From: Lodderomyces elongisporus
Lineage: Eukaryota; Ascomycota; Pichiomycetes; Serinales; Debaryomycetaceae
Direction: 5' to 3'
NCBI RefSeq assembly: GCF_030384665.1
Contig: NC_083680.1
Location: 219,001 to 283,000, forward strand
DNA: 64,000 nucleotides
In this document: positions 19,852 to 30,883 of the stretch, one piece after another
Layout of the letters: each line of letters begins with the position of its first letter
Position numbering within the stretch: position 1 is the first letter of the stretch
The notes under the pieces: model-generated
What the model saw: only the letters and a program-made list of their open reading frames with translations
Database searches by the model: none
What the model was told of the DNA's origin: nothing
Translations under genes and position numbers: made by a program

Positions 19852-21105
19852 ATGTCATTATCAAACAAATTGTCAGTTAAGGACGTCGATGTTACCGGTA
19901 AAAGGGTATTTATCAGAGTCGACTTTAATGTCCCATTGGATGGTAAAACCATCACCAACAACCAAAGAATTGTTGCTGCATTGCCAACCATCAAATATGT
20001 TGAAGAACAAAAGCCAAAGGCTGTGATTTTGGCTTCACACTTGGGCAGACCAAATGGTGAAAAAAATGAAAAGTACTCGCTTCAGCCAGTTGCCACTGAG
20101 TTGGAGAAATTGTTGAACAAAAAGGTTACTTTCCTCAATGACTGTGTTGGACCAGAAGTTGAAAAAGCTGTCAATTCAGCCAAGGATGGCGAAATCTTCC
20201 TTTTGGAGAATTTGCGTTTCCACGCTGAAGAAGAAGGTTCACACAAGGACAAGGATGGTAAAAAAGTTAAGGCTGACCCAGAAGCTGTCCAAAAATTCAG
20301 AGACCAATTGACCTCATTGGCTGATGTTTACATCAATGATGCTTTTGGTACCGCACACAGAGCCCACTCCTCAATGGTTGGTCTTGATGTCCCACAAAAG
20401 GCTGCTGGTTTCTTGATGTCCAAGGAATTGGAATATTTCGCCAAGGCTTTGGAGAACCCAAAGAGACCATTTTTGGCTATCTTGGGTGGTGCCAAGGTTT
20501 CAGACAAGATCAAGTTGATTGACAATTTGTTGGACAAGGTCAACTTGTTGATCATTGGTGGTGGTATGGCCTTTACCTTTAAGAAGGTTTTGGACAATAT
20601 GCCAATTGGTGACTCTCTCTTTGACGAGGATGGAGCCAAGAATGTTGAAGCTTTGGTTGCTAAGGCTAAGAAGAACAATGTTGAAATCATCTTGCCTGTT
20701 GATTTCGTCACTGCTGATAAGTTTGACAAGGATGCCAAGGTTGGTTCAGCTGACGACAAGGAGGGTATTCCAGAAAACTGGATGGGTCTTGACTGTGGTC
20801 CAAAATCTGAAAAATTGTTTAGCGAAACAGTTGCCAAGGCAAAGACCATCGTTTGGAATGGTCCACCAGGTGTCTTTGAGTTTGACAATTTTGCAAAAGG
20901 TACCAAGAACTTGTTAGACGCATGTGTCAAATCAGCCGAAGAAGGTAACATTGTTATCATTGGTGGTGGTGATACTGCCACTGTTGCAAAGAAGTACGGT
21001 GTTGTTGACAAATTGTCACACGTCTCCACTGGTGGTGGTGCTTCTTTGGAATTGTTGGAAGGTAAAGAATTGCCAGGTGTCACTGCTCTTTCCAACAAGA
21101 ATTAA
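19852..21105 (+). CDS. PGK1: 3-phosphoglycerate kinase
   Basis: This 417-aa protein is a full-length PGK (S. cerevisiae 416 aa). The N-terminal substrate domain shows [10 protein letters not shown], the basic 3-PG pocket ([16 protein letters not shown]) and [13 protein letters not shown]. The C-terminal nucleotide domain shows [27 protein letters not shown] and [13 protein letters not shown], ending in [14 protein letters not shown]. It converts 1,3-bisphosphoglycerate and ADP to 3-phosphoglycerate and ATP in cytosolic glycolysis. Codon use is strongly biased (AAG, TTG, GGT, GTT) and I noticed no in-frame CTG, as expected for a highly expressed gene in a CUG-Ser yeast. The promoter has a clear TATA box. 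Confidence 0.99.
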   Translation: MSLSNKLSVKDVDVTGKRVFIRVDFNVPLDGKTITNNQRIVAALPTIKYVEEQKPKAVILASHLGRPNGEKNEKYSLQPVATELEKLLNKKVTFLNDCVGPEVEKAVNSAKDGEIFLLENLRFHAEEEGSHKDKDGKKVKADPEAVQKFRDQLTSLADVYINDAFGTAHRAHSSMVGLDVPQKAAGFLMSKELEYFAKALENPKRPFLAILGGAKVSDKIKLIDNLLDKVNLLIIGGGMAFTFKKVLDNMPIGDSLFDEDGAKNVEALVAKAKKNNVEIILPVDFVTADKFDKDAKVGSADDKEGIPENWMGLDCGPKSEKLFSETVAKAKTIVWNGPPGVFEFDNFAKGTKNLLDACVKSAEEGNIVIIGGGDTATVAKKYGVVDKLSHVSTGGGASLELLEGKELPGVTALSNKN

Positions 21106-21419
21106 AAGTTGAATAAGACTGTGCAATGTTGTATCTAATATTCCGTATATAACCTACATAATTGATAACCTTTTTTTTTTTTTTTTTTCAAAAGTCAATT
21201 CTACAAGTGGGAACAAACTAATTTTTACTTCATCATCAAAATACATTCTTCAACTTTTCAATACTTCAACTCCTTGTCTCTGTCATTTTGTTCCCCTCTT
21301 TTTTTTTTTTGGTCTTATTTTTCTTATTTTTCTTATTCTTCAATTGTTCTTATTCATATAAATGATTCTAGTGAGGGGTGAAAAAAAATAAAAATAAAAT
21401 TACATAGACAATTGTTACT
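21106..21419. other. Convergent PGK1 / FAT1 3' region
   Basis: This short AT-rich region has long T tracts (about 21171-21189 and 21300-21310) and a TTATTTTTC repeat. It is probably the 3' ends of both genes. I see no other feature. Confidence 0.6.
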
Positions 21420-23372
21420 CTATAACTTGGCCTTACCAGCACAGACTCTATTCCAATCTTCTTCAGTCAATTCCTTGTATTTACCGCCATCTAACCAGTA
21501 GATAAGCTCCTCGCCACTTTCACCCTTGGGCAACTTTTGATTTTTGAATTGATTCTTGGGAACCTTGTGATTGTGCGATGCTTCGATAGTGGCAATCTTG
21601 ATGAAAACCGGTTGGGCATATGATGGTAATGTGGTATTGACCTGGGTGTAAATCTTTTTCAAAATCTCATCATGGTCCAACTCATCCTTTGGTTCAATAA
21701 CGGCAAAACAAGCTCTACCTTCGTGGTTAGGAACCTTGACACCAACAACAACGGATTGTTTAATTGCGTGTGAGCCCATTAATTCATTTTCAACTTCAGT
21801 GGCAGACACATTTTCAGACTTCCAACGGAATGTGTCTCCCAATCTATCGACAAAGTACAACAACTTGTCCTCGTCCATCTTTAACAAGTCACCAGTTCTG
21901 AACCAAGCGTCACCTTTTCTAAACACATCAAACAAAATCTTGCTATCTGTAGCTTGTTTGTTTCCGTAATATCCTTGGAAAGATTTTTCGATATTCTGTG
22001 GGTTCAAGATTCTCATGAGAAGTTCACCTGGCTGGTTGTAAGCGGCTTTTTCGCAAAGTCCTGTTTTGGGGTCTCTATAAATTTCATTTTCATCCTCGGG
22101 GTCCATCTTGATCAATACTTGTTGTGTTCCCAACAACAAGTTGATTAATGAACCATATTTACGAACAGCACCTTTACCAAACTCACCGTACTGCAAGTTT
22201 GTAGTGGCAATTGGCGATTCGGTTGCTGCGTAGAACTCACCAACGGCATCAATATGGAATCTCTTCTTGAACTCTGACCAAATATCACGACGCAAACCAT
22301 TACCATAAGCGATTCTCACATTGTGTTTATCTTGGTCTGGGTGAGGTGGGGAGTTTAGCAAGTAACGGCACACTTCACCAACGTATTGAATGTGGGTTGA
22401 GCCAACGAGTTTTGCTTGAGTCCAAAATGAAGTGGCAGAGAATTTCTGGGAAATCGAGACACATCCACCAGCCAACAAGGTTGGACAAACACCCAACATG
22501 GCGGCAGTAGAGTGGTATAATGGCATTGCTGTCAAGACATTAGAGGTCTTGTCAATCTTCATAATGAAGCCAAAAAACATAGAGGCCATAAATGCCTTTC
22601 TCCATGACATGATACCGGCTTTTGGTAAACCAGTGGTACCCGAGGTGTAAATCAATGCACATGCAGAAGAGTCAGTATCTTGTGGTCTTCTTGTTTCATC
22701 TGGAGCTCTGTATTTGGGCGTTGCCTTCAGTTGGATTCTGCTAAAGAGTGCTTGTTCATCTAAATAGTGGATTTTTACGCTTGGTAACTCCTCATTGATC
22801 TTTGACTCGGTGTCTCTAATTGGTGCTGCGCAGTCTGGGTCGACAAAGACTTGGGAGACGTGGGCAATATTAAGACAGTGGACCAATGGTTTGTCCTTTG
22901 TGTTGAAGTTTAAAAATGCTGGCAAAGCACCAATGTTCCATAATGCCAACCACAAAACGATAAACAATGGCTTATTCATACAGTCTACACCAATGGTTTG
23001 GGCAGAAGTGACGCCATATTCATTCTTCAATATATAAGAGAGTCTCAATACCATATTGTAGAGCTCTTGGTAGGTGTACTTTTCAACTTCAAATTGGTCG
23101 TCGTAGATTTTGAATCCTTCGGCATCGGTAGCCAAGGGTGGTGGATTAGCTTTTGGTCTAGGGAAAGCCAAGGCTTCTCTATCCTTGTATTTTTTAGATG
23201 ATTCTTCAAAGTAGTACCAATAAGAAGCTTTACCTCTCAGGGATTTCCACAAATAAGGGAGTGCATTCTTGACAACCTTACCGGCCAAGACTACATCGTC
23301 TTTGATCAAGTATTTGGCCTCTAACAACTGGCTTCCAAGGACTGCTGCGGCAGCTATTTCAAGTCCAGACAT
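21420..23372 (-). CDS. FAT1: Very long-chain fatty acyl-CoA synthetase / fatty-acid transporter
   Basis: This 650-aa enzyme contains the AMP-binding motif ALIYTSGTTGLPKAG and the FATP/VLACS signature DRLGDTFRWKSENVSATEVE. It begins MSGLEIAAAAVLGSQLLEAKYLI, with a hydrophobic N-terminus. S. cerevisiae Fat1 is 669 aa. The family activates very long-chain fatty acids to CoA esters and helps import long-chain fatty acids, at the ER, lipid droplets, peroxisomes and cell surface. The frame is open for 48 more codons to a TTG at 23516 through a Gln run, but it has no ATG. I therefore start at 23372. In S. cerevisiae FAT1 lies next to FIG1 and CST26, which are both at the far end of this window. Confidence 0.95.
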   Translation of the reverse strand: MSGLEIAAAAVLGSQLLEAKYLIKDDVVLAGKVVKNALPYLWKSLRGKASYWYYFEESSKKYKDREALAFPRPKANPPPLATDAEGFKIYDDQFEVEKYTYQELYNMVLRLSYILKNEYGVTSAQTIGVDCMNKPLFIVLWLALWNIGALPAFLNFNTKDKPLVHCLNIAHVSQVFVDPDCAAPIRDTESKINEELPSVKIHYLDEQALFSRIQLKATPKYRAPDETRRPQDTDSSACALIYTSGTTGLPKAGIMSWRKAFMASMFFGFIMKIDKTSNVLTAMPLYHSTAAMLGVCPTLLAGGCVSISQKFSATSFWTQAKLVGSTHIQYVGEVCRYLLNSPPHPDQDKHNVRIAYGNGLRRDIWSEFKKRFHIDAVGEFYAATESPIATTNLQYGEFGKGAVRKYGSLINLLLGTQQVLIKMDPEDENEIYRDPKTGLCEKAAYNQPGELLMRILNPQNIEKSFQGYYGNKQATDSKILFDVFRKGDAWFRTGDLLKMDEDKLLYFVDRLGDTFRWKSENVSATEVENELMGSHAIKQSVVVGVKVPNHEGRACFAVIEPKDELDHDEILKKIYTQVNTTLPSYAQPVFIKIATIEASHNHKVPKNQFKNQKLPKGESGEELIYWLDGGKYKELTEEDWNRVCAGKAKL

Positions 23373-25871
23373 TTTTTTTTCTTTTTTATTGTATATTTTC
23401 CTTTTAGAAGTTTTATAGATGTACGTATATAGGAAGGGGAGGGGGAAAAGAAGAAGATGTTGTTGCTGTTGTTGTTGCTGTTGTTGTTGTTGACTTGGTG
23501 AAAAGAATACGAGCAAAAAAGGTATAATAGAAAGAAGAAAAAAGTGGAAAAGTGGAAAAGTAGAAAAGTAAAAAAAAAAAGTAAAAAGAAAGGGTGGTTG
23601 TAGCTAATTAAGTAGTTGATGATTCTTAAATTTTTTGGGGGGAATTGTGTCAATGAAAAAGATAAGTATTTATGTATGTGTGTGTCTCTTCCCCCGCTTT
23701 AAGTTGTGCTTTATTCTGTTCTGTTCTGTTTTGTTTTCTTTACTTTTTTTTTTTCACATTCTTCTGACACAAGACAATGTGTGTTCTGTGTTTAAAGGTT
23801 GGCAAAAAAATGTTGGTTACAAAAATAGTTAATTAATTTTTTCTTTATAATTTTTTTTATATATTTTATTTTTTTTTTATTATTTTTTATTTAAAATTTC
23901 TCCGCAAAAATAAACGACTATTTTATTTTTTTTTATTTTTCTTAAATTGCGTTAAGTCCACTCACTATCAAATGTATACACACACACACACTCTACACGG
24001 GTTCATGATGACGTTTCTTACTGTTATTGGCAAAAAAAAGAAAAATGACAGGCAGAAAAAAGAAATACTTACTTAGAACGGTTATTATAGACAATACTTG
24101 ATATATTCTTCCTCTTTAGCTTGTTATAGAAGAAGAAGAAGAATAAGTAGAAGAAGGCTGTATAGTTTGCTTTTGTTCCATCAAGTCTTCATTTCTTTAC
24201 TGTTCTTCTTCATATATCCTCTTCCAACAAACACACTTTTACACAACTTCTATACACTTGCTACTGTACTACCAAGGGCAAAGAAATAAGCCATATACGG
24301 GAGAAAGTGAAAGAGGGAAAGACATCAGACGAAAAATATTACTTTGCCACCCTCTTTCATTCACATCCCCATTACCACCACCACCACCACCACTACTACT
24401 ACTACCACCACCACCAAATTGTTGTGTTTCTTGTCTTGCAGCATCGGTCTTATAACTGAGAGTGATAGTTCCACCTTGTTCCCAATAATTCTTTTTTCTT
24501 TTTTCTTTTTTCTTTCAATATTTCAAATAACCGAGTATGTAATTTGACTTTGTATCGCATACTCTTTTATTTTGTCTATTTGCTGTTTGCCATTTCCATA
24601 CCAATTGTGGCCACATAATAAATTTCACATGAAACAGATTATCAGTTGTTGTGATGCACAACGTTTTTTTATTTTGGCTCTTAACTGTTTTTCAATTTCT
24701 TTTTTTTTTTAATTTTTTTTATTTTTTTCTTTCTCCGTGCCTTTTGTTCCATTTATTGCCCCTCTCTTAATTCTGCTGTCTTGTTTTTAGAGAGCAGCAT
24801 TAAATCCGACAACTTAAAACAAAATAAGAACAAACAAACAGAGCAAATAGACAGACAGGGCAAAGAGGGCAGAATCCACCATACTCTATTCCCATCACCA
24901 CCTCCACTACGTAGAAATTTACACTCCATATCTTACAATTTAACAATTTGGTGTGATAGAAGAAAAAAAAAAGAGAGAGATGGAAAACATAGCTTCGGCA
25001 CAAAGGAACTCATTGTGTGAGAACATTTCCTGTTCCCCCCTTTTTTTCTTTTTAAAAAAAAATAACTTCTTTGGTTGCATCCAAATCTCTTCAACTCATC
25101 TCAATTTCTACTTTGAATTTAATCTTCCAGAACCCGGTCACAATTTTTGTCTTGTCTATTAGTGCTTAATTTCATAAAATTACTGAGTATCTGCTTCAAA
25201 AAAGATTTGCATGAATTTGCAACCAAAAAAAATTATAACAAAAACAAAAAAAAGAATAAATCATAGAAAAACACAAAATACATTTACAGCTTCAACGTAA
25301 TAGTTGCACCTCCATCCTTTTTTTTTCTCTTTTTTCAGTTGATTAACCTTTGGTTGCTGAATATAACATACTACCTGGTATTTATCACCACCACCAACTA
25401 CATCTTTTTTTCAATTTTAACATTATTTACTTCTCGCTCAACTACTACTAATTAATTTTTTCCCTTAATTCTTTGGTATTAAAAAAAGAGGGTTGTTAAA
25501 ACTAACCCCCTTAAAATTTCTTCTTATATAAGAAGAAAGAGAAGAAGGAAAAAAAAAAGAAATTGTATCCTTAATATGTGTGTATGGATTCACTTCTACG
25601 CTGACCATTTACGTTTTGCTAAGAAACGAATGAAAAATTAACACTTTGTAAGCAATCAGGTCATATCATCAACAAGAAGGACACATTAGTAGACAAACCT
25701 TTTGGAAATAACAGAAAAACAAAAGAAAACAGAGAGAAAGAAAAGTCACCCCCAAAAAAGAAGAAAAATAATACACCTGAATACATAATAAAACTTACCA
25801 ACAACACCTACCCATTCACAAACAAACCCTATACACTTTAGCTTACTAAAGTACAAAAGAAAAAAAGGAAA
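23373..25871. promoter_or_regulatory. Long divergent FAT1 / COX15 intergenic region
   Basis: These 2.5 kb hold no gene I can support. They contain a GTT/CAA microsatellite (23459-23493), long T/A tracts (23735-23935, 24690-24740), ACC/ACT repeats (24370-24417) and A-rich leader sequence before COX15. Short open frames here lack ATG starts or coding character. Confidence 0.5.
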
Positions 25872-27341
25872 ATGTTTTCCCGTTCAGGTTTTTTCTTCAC
25901 TAGGAATGCCCTGATTCTAAGCTCATTAACACGACATCCAGGTTGTCGTGCCTCCATCTGCGCAAAACAAACAAAACTTTCTTCCAGTCGTAGATACATG
26001 CAAAGCTTATACAATGTTGTAAACCAACTCAAATTCAAAAGACTGTATTCAACACACACACCAGCATTTGGAAACGCAAACAGTACCGGCTCTCTTTCAA
26101 ATTCCGCCCCCATAAAGACTGCCAAAAAGTCATCACCACCAGTTATCCCACCAAAATCAGTAGGATACTGGCTCTTGGGTACCTCCACATTGATCTTTGG
26201 TATTGTTGTTTTGGGCGGCCTCACAAGACTTACGGAATCAGGATTATCCATCACTGAGTGGAAACCAGTGACTGGCGCATTACCACCCATGAATGAACAA
26301 GATTGGATTGAAGAATTTTCAAAATACAAAGACTCCCCCGAATTTAAACAATTAAACTCACATTTGACCTTGGAGGAGTTCAAATTCATCTTTTTCATGG
26401 AATGGAGCCATCGTTTAGTTGGAAGAGGTATTGGATTGTTTTTCATCTTACCCGCAGTAGTATTCTGGGCTAGAAACAGATTCACCCCCAGACTAACCAA
26501 AAGGGTCTTGGGATTGACGGGATTGCTTGGACTACAAGGAGTTATTGGTTGGTGGATGGTGAAATCCGGATTGGACGAAGAACAATTGGCCGAAAGAAGA
26601 TCCATACCAACGGTGTCACAATACAGATTAACCACACATTTGGGCGCGGCATTCTTGATGTATCTCGGGGTCTTGTATACTGCATTTGAGATTCTTAATG
26701 ACAACAAACTTGCCAAGATGATCAAAAATGGTAAACTGGATGCAGTGAAAACAATCCTTGCACAGTTGGAAAGCCCCAAGTTGAAAAATTCAAGATTAAT
26801 TGCTACAAGTCTTCTTGTACTCACATTCGTTACTGCCATGTCGGGTGGTATGGTTGCTGGATTGGACGCTGGACTAATCTACAACACATTCCCACACATG
26901 GGAGACGACTGGATTCCATACAAGACCGAATTGTTTTCTCCTCTCTTTGCCAGAAAGGAAGATTTATCAGACTTGTGGTGGAGAAACTGTCTCGAGAATC
27001 CAACTACCGTGCAATTAATACACCGTATCTTTGCCACCACTACATTCTTTGCCGTATTTGCAGCACACATGTACTGCAACAGGAAAAAGAATATAATTCC
27101 CAAGGCAGCAAACAACATGATGAAAGCAATGATGGGAGTAGTCACATTGCAAGTGACATTGGGTATCACTACATTGATATACCTCGTTCCTATCCCCTTA
27201 GCTGCTGCCCATCAAGCTGGTGCTTTGTTGCTATTAACTACAACTTTAGCATTCGTAGCCAGGTTGAGGAAACCACGACCAGAGGTGATTAAATATATCA
27301 ACCAAATGATGAGGGACCAGTTATTGAAAGTAAAAATATAG
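25872..27341 (+). CDS. COX15: Heme A synthase (Cox15)
   Basis: This 489-aa protein begins with a basic, Ser-rich mitochondrial presequence. The CtaA/Cox15 hallmark follows near residues 115-135 (GLTRLTESGLSITEWKPVTG). About eight membrane helices carry conserved heme-ligand histidines, including EWSHRLVGR, TTHLGAA, IHRIFATT and AAHQAGA. S. cerevisiae Cox15 is 486 aa. It oxidises heme O to heme A in the inner mitochondrial membrane for cytochrome c oxidase. The start is the first ATG, just after an A-rich leader. It converges with EMP65. In S. cerevisiae COX15 (YER141W) is next to EMP65 (YER140W), so the order is conserved. Confidence 0.97.
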   Translation: MFSRSGFFFTRNALILSSLTRHPGCRASICAKQTKLSSSRRYMQSLYNVVNQLKFKRLYSTHTPAFGNANSTGSLSNSAPIKTAKKSSPPVIPPKSVGYWLLGTSTLIFGIVVLGGLTRLTESGLSITEWKPVTGALPPMNEQDWIEEFSKYKDSPEFKQLNSHLTLEEFKFIFFMEWSHRLVGRGIGLFFILPAVVFWARNRFTPRLTKRVLGLTGLLGLQGVIGWWMVKSGLDEEQLAERRSIPTVSQYRLTTHLGAAFLMYLGVLYTAFEILNDNKLAKMIKNGKLDAVKTILAQLESPKLKNSRLIATSLLVLTFVTAMSGGMVAGLDAGLIYNTFPHMGDDWIPYKTELFSPLFARKEDLSDLWWRNCLENPTTVQLIHRIFATTTFFAVFAAHMYCNRKKNIIPKAANNMMKAMMGVVTLQVTLGITTLIYLVPIPLAAAHQAGALLLLTTTLAFVARLRKPRPEVIKYINQMMRDQLLKVKI

Positions 27342-27687
27342 CTTCAATTACCCTTCTTTTTTGTTTTTTCACTCCCATGCCTCCCCTTTTGTTTGGTATT
27401 TAGGCTACATCATTGATAATTAACTTGTATATAAGACGAGAAAAGAAAGAAGTTTTTTACGTTTTCTTTTCTTTTTCTGTTTTTTAAAAAAAAAATCAAT
27501 TTAGGTAGTTCATTAATTTAGTGTATAGATCTAAATTCTATCATTGTAAATATATCTATCTATCTATATATATAGGTCTATATCTAAAAACAAATCTAAT
27601 TTTAAATCTAAATATAAATATTTCTCTAATATATACTCTAAAATGCATGTCCAAAAAATGACTATTCTCACAAGTTCTAAGTAATAT
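27342..27687. other. Convergent COX15 / EMP65 3' region
   Basis: This AT-rich region has TATC and TATA repeats (about 27548-27590) and degenerate ATCTAAAT repeats. It is probably 3' UTRs and polyadenylation signals. I see no gene in it. Confidence 0.6.
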
Positions 27688-29931
27688 TCACCAAATTCGT
27701 TTACTGGACATCTTGTACCGCAGAACTTTTGATAACCCTTCATCACCATCATCGTTGCTCCACTGAGTTTCATTAAGCGGTCCTTTGTTTAATGCTTCAT
27801 TGCGTCTTTCTTCAGGTGTAGGTGGTATTGATTCATCCGCATCATATAAATGAGCTCGTGTGCTTGGATTTATTGTAGACGGCTCGGTATTTGGCGTTCC
27901 AGGTAGGAAGGACAAATGGATTGGAGACGAAAGTTCTGCACCTTTTTTTGATAATGGTGAATTTATCTCCAATGTTGGCGATAGCGAGTGTGCCGGTGTT
28001 TCTGCACCACAACTATTTTCAATTTCATCGTTCTCCTTATTTTCTTCGTTGTGTTTCTGTTTTTGATTCTGTTCCTGTTTTTGGTTCTGTTCTCCTTGCA
28101 TTTCCTTCCCTTGGTATCTTTCACCCATTCTTTTCTTTATCGTATCCTGGAGCAATCTATGCTTTGCAACTGATTGATTCGCAATCTTGAATATCGCCAA
28201 AACTAACAACATACGTATGAATAATAATGTCGTCATGGTGATGGTCACGAGAGCTATTGTTCCTAAAGCAGCTCTCCATTCGGCACGAACAATACCACCA
28301 ACATCATTCCCATAACCTGCATTTGCTTGATCGTGCTCGCTACTACGAAAAACAAATAATTGTCTAAAATCACCCAAAGTCATTCTCAAAAAGCAAACCA
28401 CCGATGCGAGTAAAGGTAAACCTATTCTCCTTGTCAATACAATGTAATCAGTAATTTCATGGCGCCCACTCTGTTTTCTTCCCAGTCCAATATCCTTTGA
28501 ATCAAATTGGAATACTTGAAGAAAGTCCAAACATGATACATATAAGAAGTTTCGATAAACTTTAGGTTTGATCTTGTTAAATTTCGATATGAAGCTATGT
28601 TTTAACCAGTCCACAAAGATTTCACTACCAATCACAACAACGCTGGGTTTCAAGATTGCAACTACACAAGAACTCCATGCTTTCCAGCTCTCTACAGTTG
28701 TTGTTGTAGTCGTTGTGGAGGTACCAGTTTTGGTGCCAAATCCACCTCCTGCGTTGCTTTCAGCTTGTAGTTGCAAAAAGTTGCGGATGGCAATTATCAC
28801 CAACATGAGAGATAGCTGGAACCGTTCGGATAAGTCAGCCATTGTGATTTGGAATAAGCCTTCTCTATCCATTTTCTTAAAAACAGAACTTTTCAACTCA
28901 GAGAATTGGTTGGACAAAAGCAATGTGAGCAATGCGTTGGAATACGAGTTTGCCGCAACGTTCAATGATACCGTTTGGTAGATCAAAATATAAGCATGAA
29001 ATGATAAGTAGAAGATTGATATAAAATAAAACACAAGAAACCGGCTGAAATGGTCCATTGATGACGTGTGAAACAAAATATTGAGCAAATCCTGGCCGAT
29101 AGACGAACACAATTTTTCTGCAACTTCGAGAACACCAAACATTACATAAAGCTTTATATCTGCTTGTCCTCTTACATCGTGGTACATCTTTGAAATGTCT
29201 AGTTTTCTGGCAGATAATACCGCCAAGGATGCGGCAATCAAAGTCATAGTAATCACATCTCTCTTGATAAGCCTTAACTTTTGCACAGAACTGAATTTGT
29301 TTCTGCTATTGAGTGCTTGCACTAATACAGAAACAAACACAATAATGATTTTTAAAGGTGCTAAGGTGAACAATGATAAAAATGAATTAAAGCACACAAG
29401 TAAACCGAATATCATAAATTTCTCCAAAAACCAAGGAATGCTCATCATATTAATCAATTCTTGATATGATTCATCATCTGTAATTTTCCTCTTTAACAGG
29501 GGACAATCATTGTCCCGAGTGCCATCACTTTCATTGCCATAATAGTTTCTTTCCATACCTGGTAAATTCAATTCGAGGCTAAATAGCTTAAATAGCGAAA
29601 AACCTCGTTTACTTCGATAAGAGCTAGAACCATTGGGAATATGGTTAAATATGTAATTAAGAACAGAATTTGATCTTGATCTATCTGGTAGCAGCTGCAC
29701 CGGTTGTAGCAGCGGTCTTGAGCAATTCCCCTCTCTTGAACTTGATGACGATGATGATGACCTGTTGTACATGGACGGCAAAAAATTGTAAAGATTATTT
29801 TGTTCTGTCATTTCCAGTCTCAATTTCAGTTTCAATTTCAGTTGCAGGGGTAAATCCAGCATCGAGGTGACATTACCTTGCGGTTTACGAACCCCATTTT
29901 TAGTTGTATTTACTTGTTTTCTTTTCCCCAT
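27688..29931 (-). CDS. EMP65: ER membrane protein Emp65 (TAPT1 family)
   Basis: This 747-aa membrane protein has the TAPT1/Emp65 core. It runs from ITDDESYQELINMMSIPWFLEKFMIFG through the KRDVITMTLIAAS, SKMYHDVRGQADIKLYVMFGVLEVAEKLCSSIGQDLLN and HAYILIYQTVSLNVAANSYSNALLTLLLSNQF blocks, with several hydrophobic helices. The N-terminal ~130 residues and the C-terminal ~150 residues are low complexity and cytosolic. It is longer than S. cerevisiae Emp65 (556 aa). In yeast Emp65 pairs with Slp1 in the ER and protects soluble proteins from degradation during folding. It lies between COX15 and RTR1 exactly as in S. cerevisiae (YER141W, YER140W, YER139C). Confidence 0.92.
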   Translation of the reverse strand: MGKRKQVNTTKNGVRKPQGNVTSMLDLPLQLKLKLKLRLEMTEQNNLYNFLPSMYNRSSSSSSSSREGNCSRPLLQPVQLLPDRSRSNSVLNYIFNHIPNGSSSYRSKRGFSLFKLFSLELNLPGMERNYYGNESDGTRDNDCPLLKRKITDDESYQELINMMSIPWFLEKFMIFGLLVCFNSFLSLFTLAPLKIIIVFVSVLVQALNSRNKFSSVQKLRLIKRDVITMTLIAASLAVLSARKLDISKMYHDVRGQADIKLYVMFGVLEVAEKLCSSIGQDLLNILFHTSSMDHFSRFLVFYFISIFYLSFHAYILIYQTVSLNVAANSYSNALLTLLLSNQFSELKSSVFKKMDREGLFQITMADLSERFQLSLMLVIIAIRNFLQLQAESNAGGGFGTKTGTSTTTTTTTVESWKAWSSCVVAILKPSVVVIGSEIFVDWLKHSFISKFNKIKPKVYRNFLYVSCLDFLQVFQFDSKDIGLGRKQSGRHEITDYIVLTRRIGLPLLASVVCFLRMTLGDFRQLFVFRSSEHDQANAGYGNDVGGIVRAEWRAALGTIALVTITMTTLLFIRMLLVLAIFKIANQSVAKHRLLQDTIKKRMGERYQGKEMQGEQNQKQEQNQKQKHNEENKENDEIENSCGAETPAHSLSPTLEINSPLSKKGAELSSPIHLSFLPGTPNTEPSTINPSTRAHLYDADESIPPTPEERRNEALNKGPLNETQWSNDDGDEGLSKVLRYKMSSKRIW

Positions 29932-30883
29932 TTCACATAAGTAAAGGAATTGAATCTGTTAGCTCCTGTTCAAACGAGTCAATTCAATAAGGATAGATTC
30001 AATATAAAACGTTTATTTGGTAGGAAACTTCAACAATTTTGTCTGCCAAGTGCAAATTATATTTAAGAACAACGGCGAAAGAAAAATCAGTACTCAAAGT
30101 GGTGTGCCATTAAGTTTCACACTGGTACATGTATTGATTAAAAGCTTATGACTATATTGTTGGTGTTGTCAATGTTGTTGTTATTATTATTGATGATGGT
30201 GGTGATGCTGATGACGATGATGATGTTGTGGGTGTGGGTATGGGTGGAGTAGATGGGGTTTGTGTATTATATAATACCTTACGTAATCCGCGATTAAGTC
30301 ATATCTATATAAATTGAAGATATGGCCTCCGACTTTTAAACTCACCCAAGAGATGGAGAGACCTTCTTCTTCTTGTTTTCTTTTTCTTTTTCTTTTTCCT
30401 CCTCTTTTTCTTCTTTTTCTTCTTTTTCTTTTTCTTTTTCCTCTTTTTCTTCTCTTTCTTCTTCTTTTCCTTTTCTTTTTTCATTTCATTAGTATAAATA
30501 AGTTTCATGACTCGATTACTACGATTACTTGATAGCCAATTACAATACAGCAAGAGAGTAAAAGTAGTACGAAGACTATAACAACAGACTAAAGATACAA
30601 GTGCAAAACCAAAGATAAAGATACATTTTTTTGATACGACAGCGGTCAACCCCACAAAATTTTCCGATTTCACATTTTCCTCTTTTTCTTTTCCATTTTT
30701 TGTTTTATACTTCGGTTTTCTATTTCGGTTTCTTTTTTTCTTTCATCTTTTGAAAACAACATAAATACCATATTCTTTTGTTGGATTTGCCGGTCAAAGA
30801 AGAAAAAACAAACAGAAAGAGTTAAGCAAGCTTTATCAAGTAAGTACAAACAACAAAGATATTCAACAAGAAATACGCTTTAC
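29932..30883. promoter_or_regulatory. Divergent EMP65 / RTR1 region
   Basis: These 952 bp contain a GAT/GTT-rich stretch (30160-30245) and a long pyrimidine tract with CTTTTT/CTTCTT repeats (30360-30485). I see no gene. The reverse complement of the tract gives a spurious Lys-rich frame. Confidence 0.55.

Noticed and set aside
20328..21098. 256-codon minus-strand frame within PGK1
   Set aside because: It is antisense to a highly biased PGK1 coding sequence, a common artefact of that gene's codon usage.
23373..23516. 48-codon N-terminal extension of FAT1 with a Gln run
   Set aside because: It has only a TTG at its start and no ATG, and the family-typical protein begins at 23372.
25838..26839. 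333-codon minus-strand frame within COX15
   Set aside because: It is antisense to COX15, which has full family motifs; no protein features of its own.
30360..30485. Lys-rich minus-strand frame (AAGAAAAAG repeats)
   Set aside because: It is the reverse complement of a pyrimidine-rich promoter tract, not a coding sequence.
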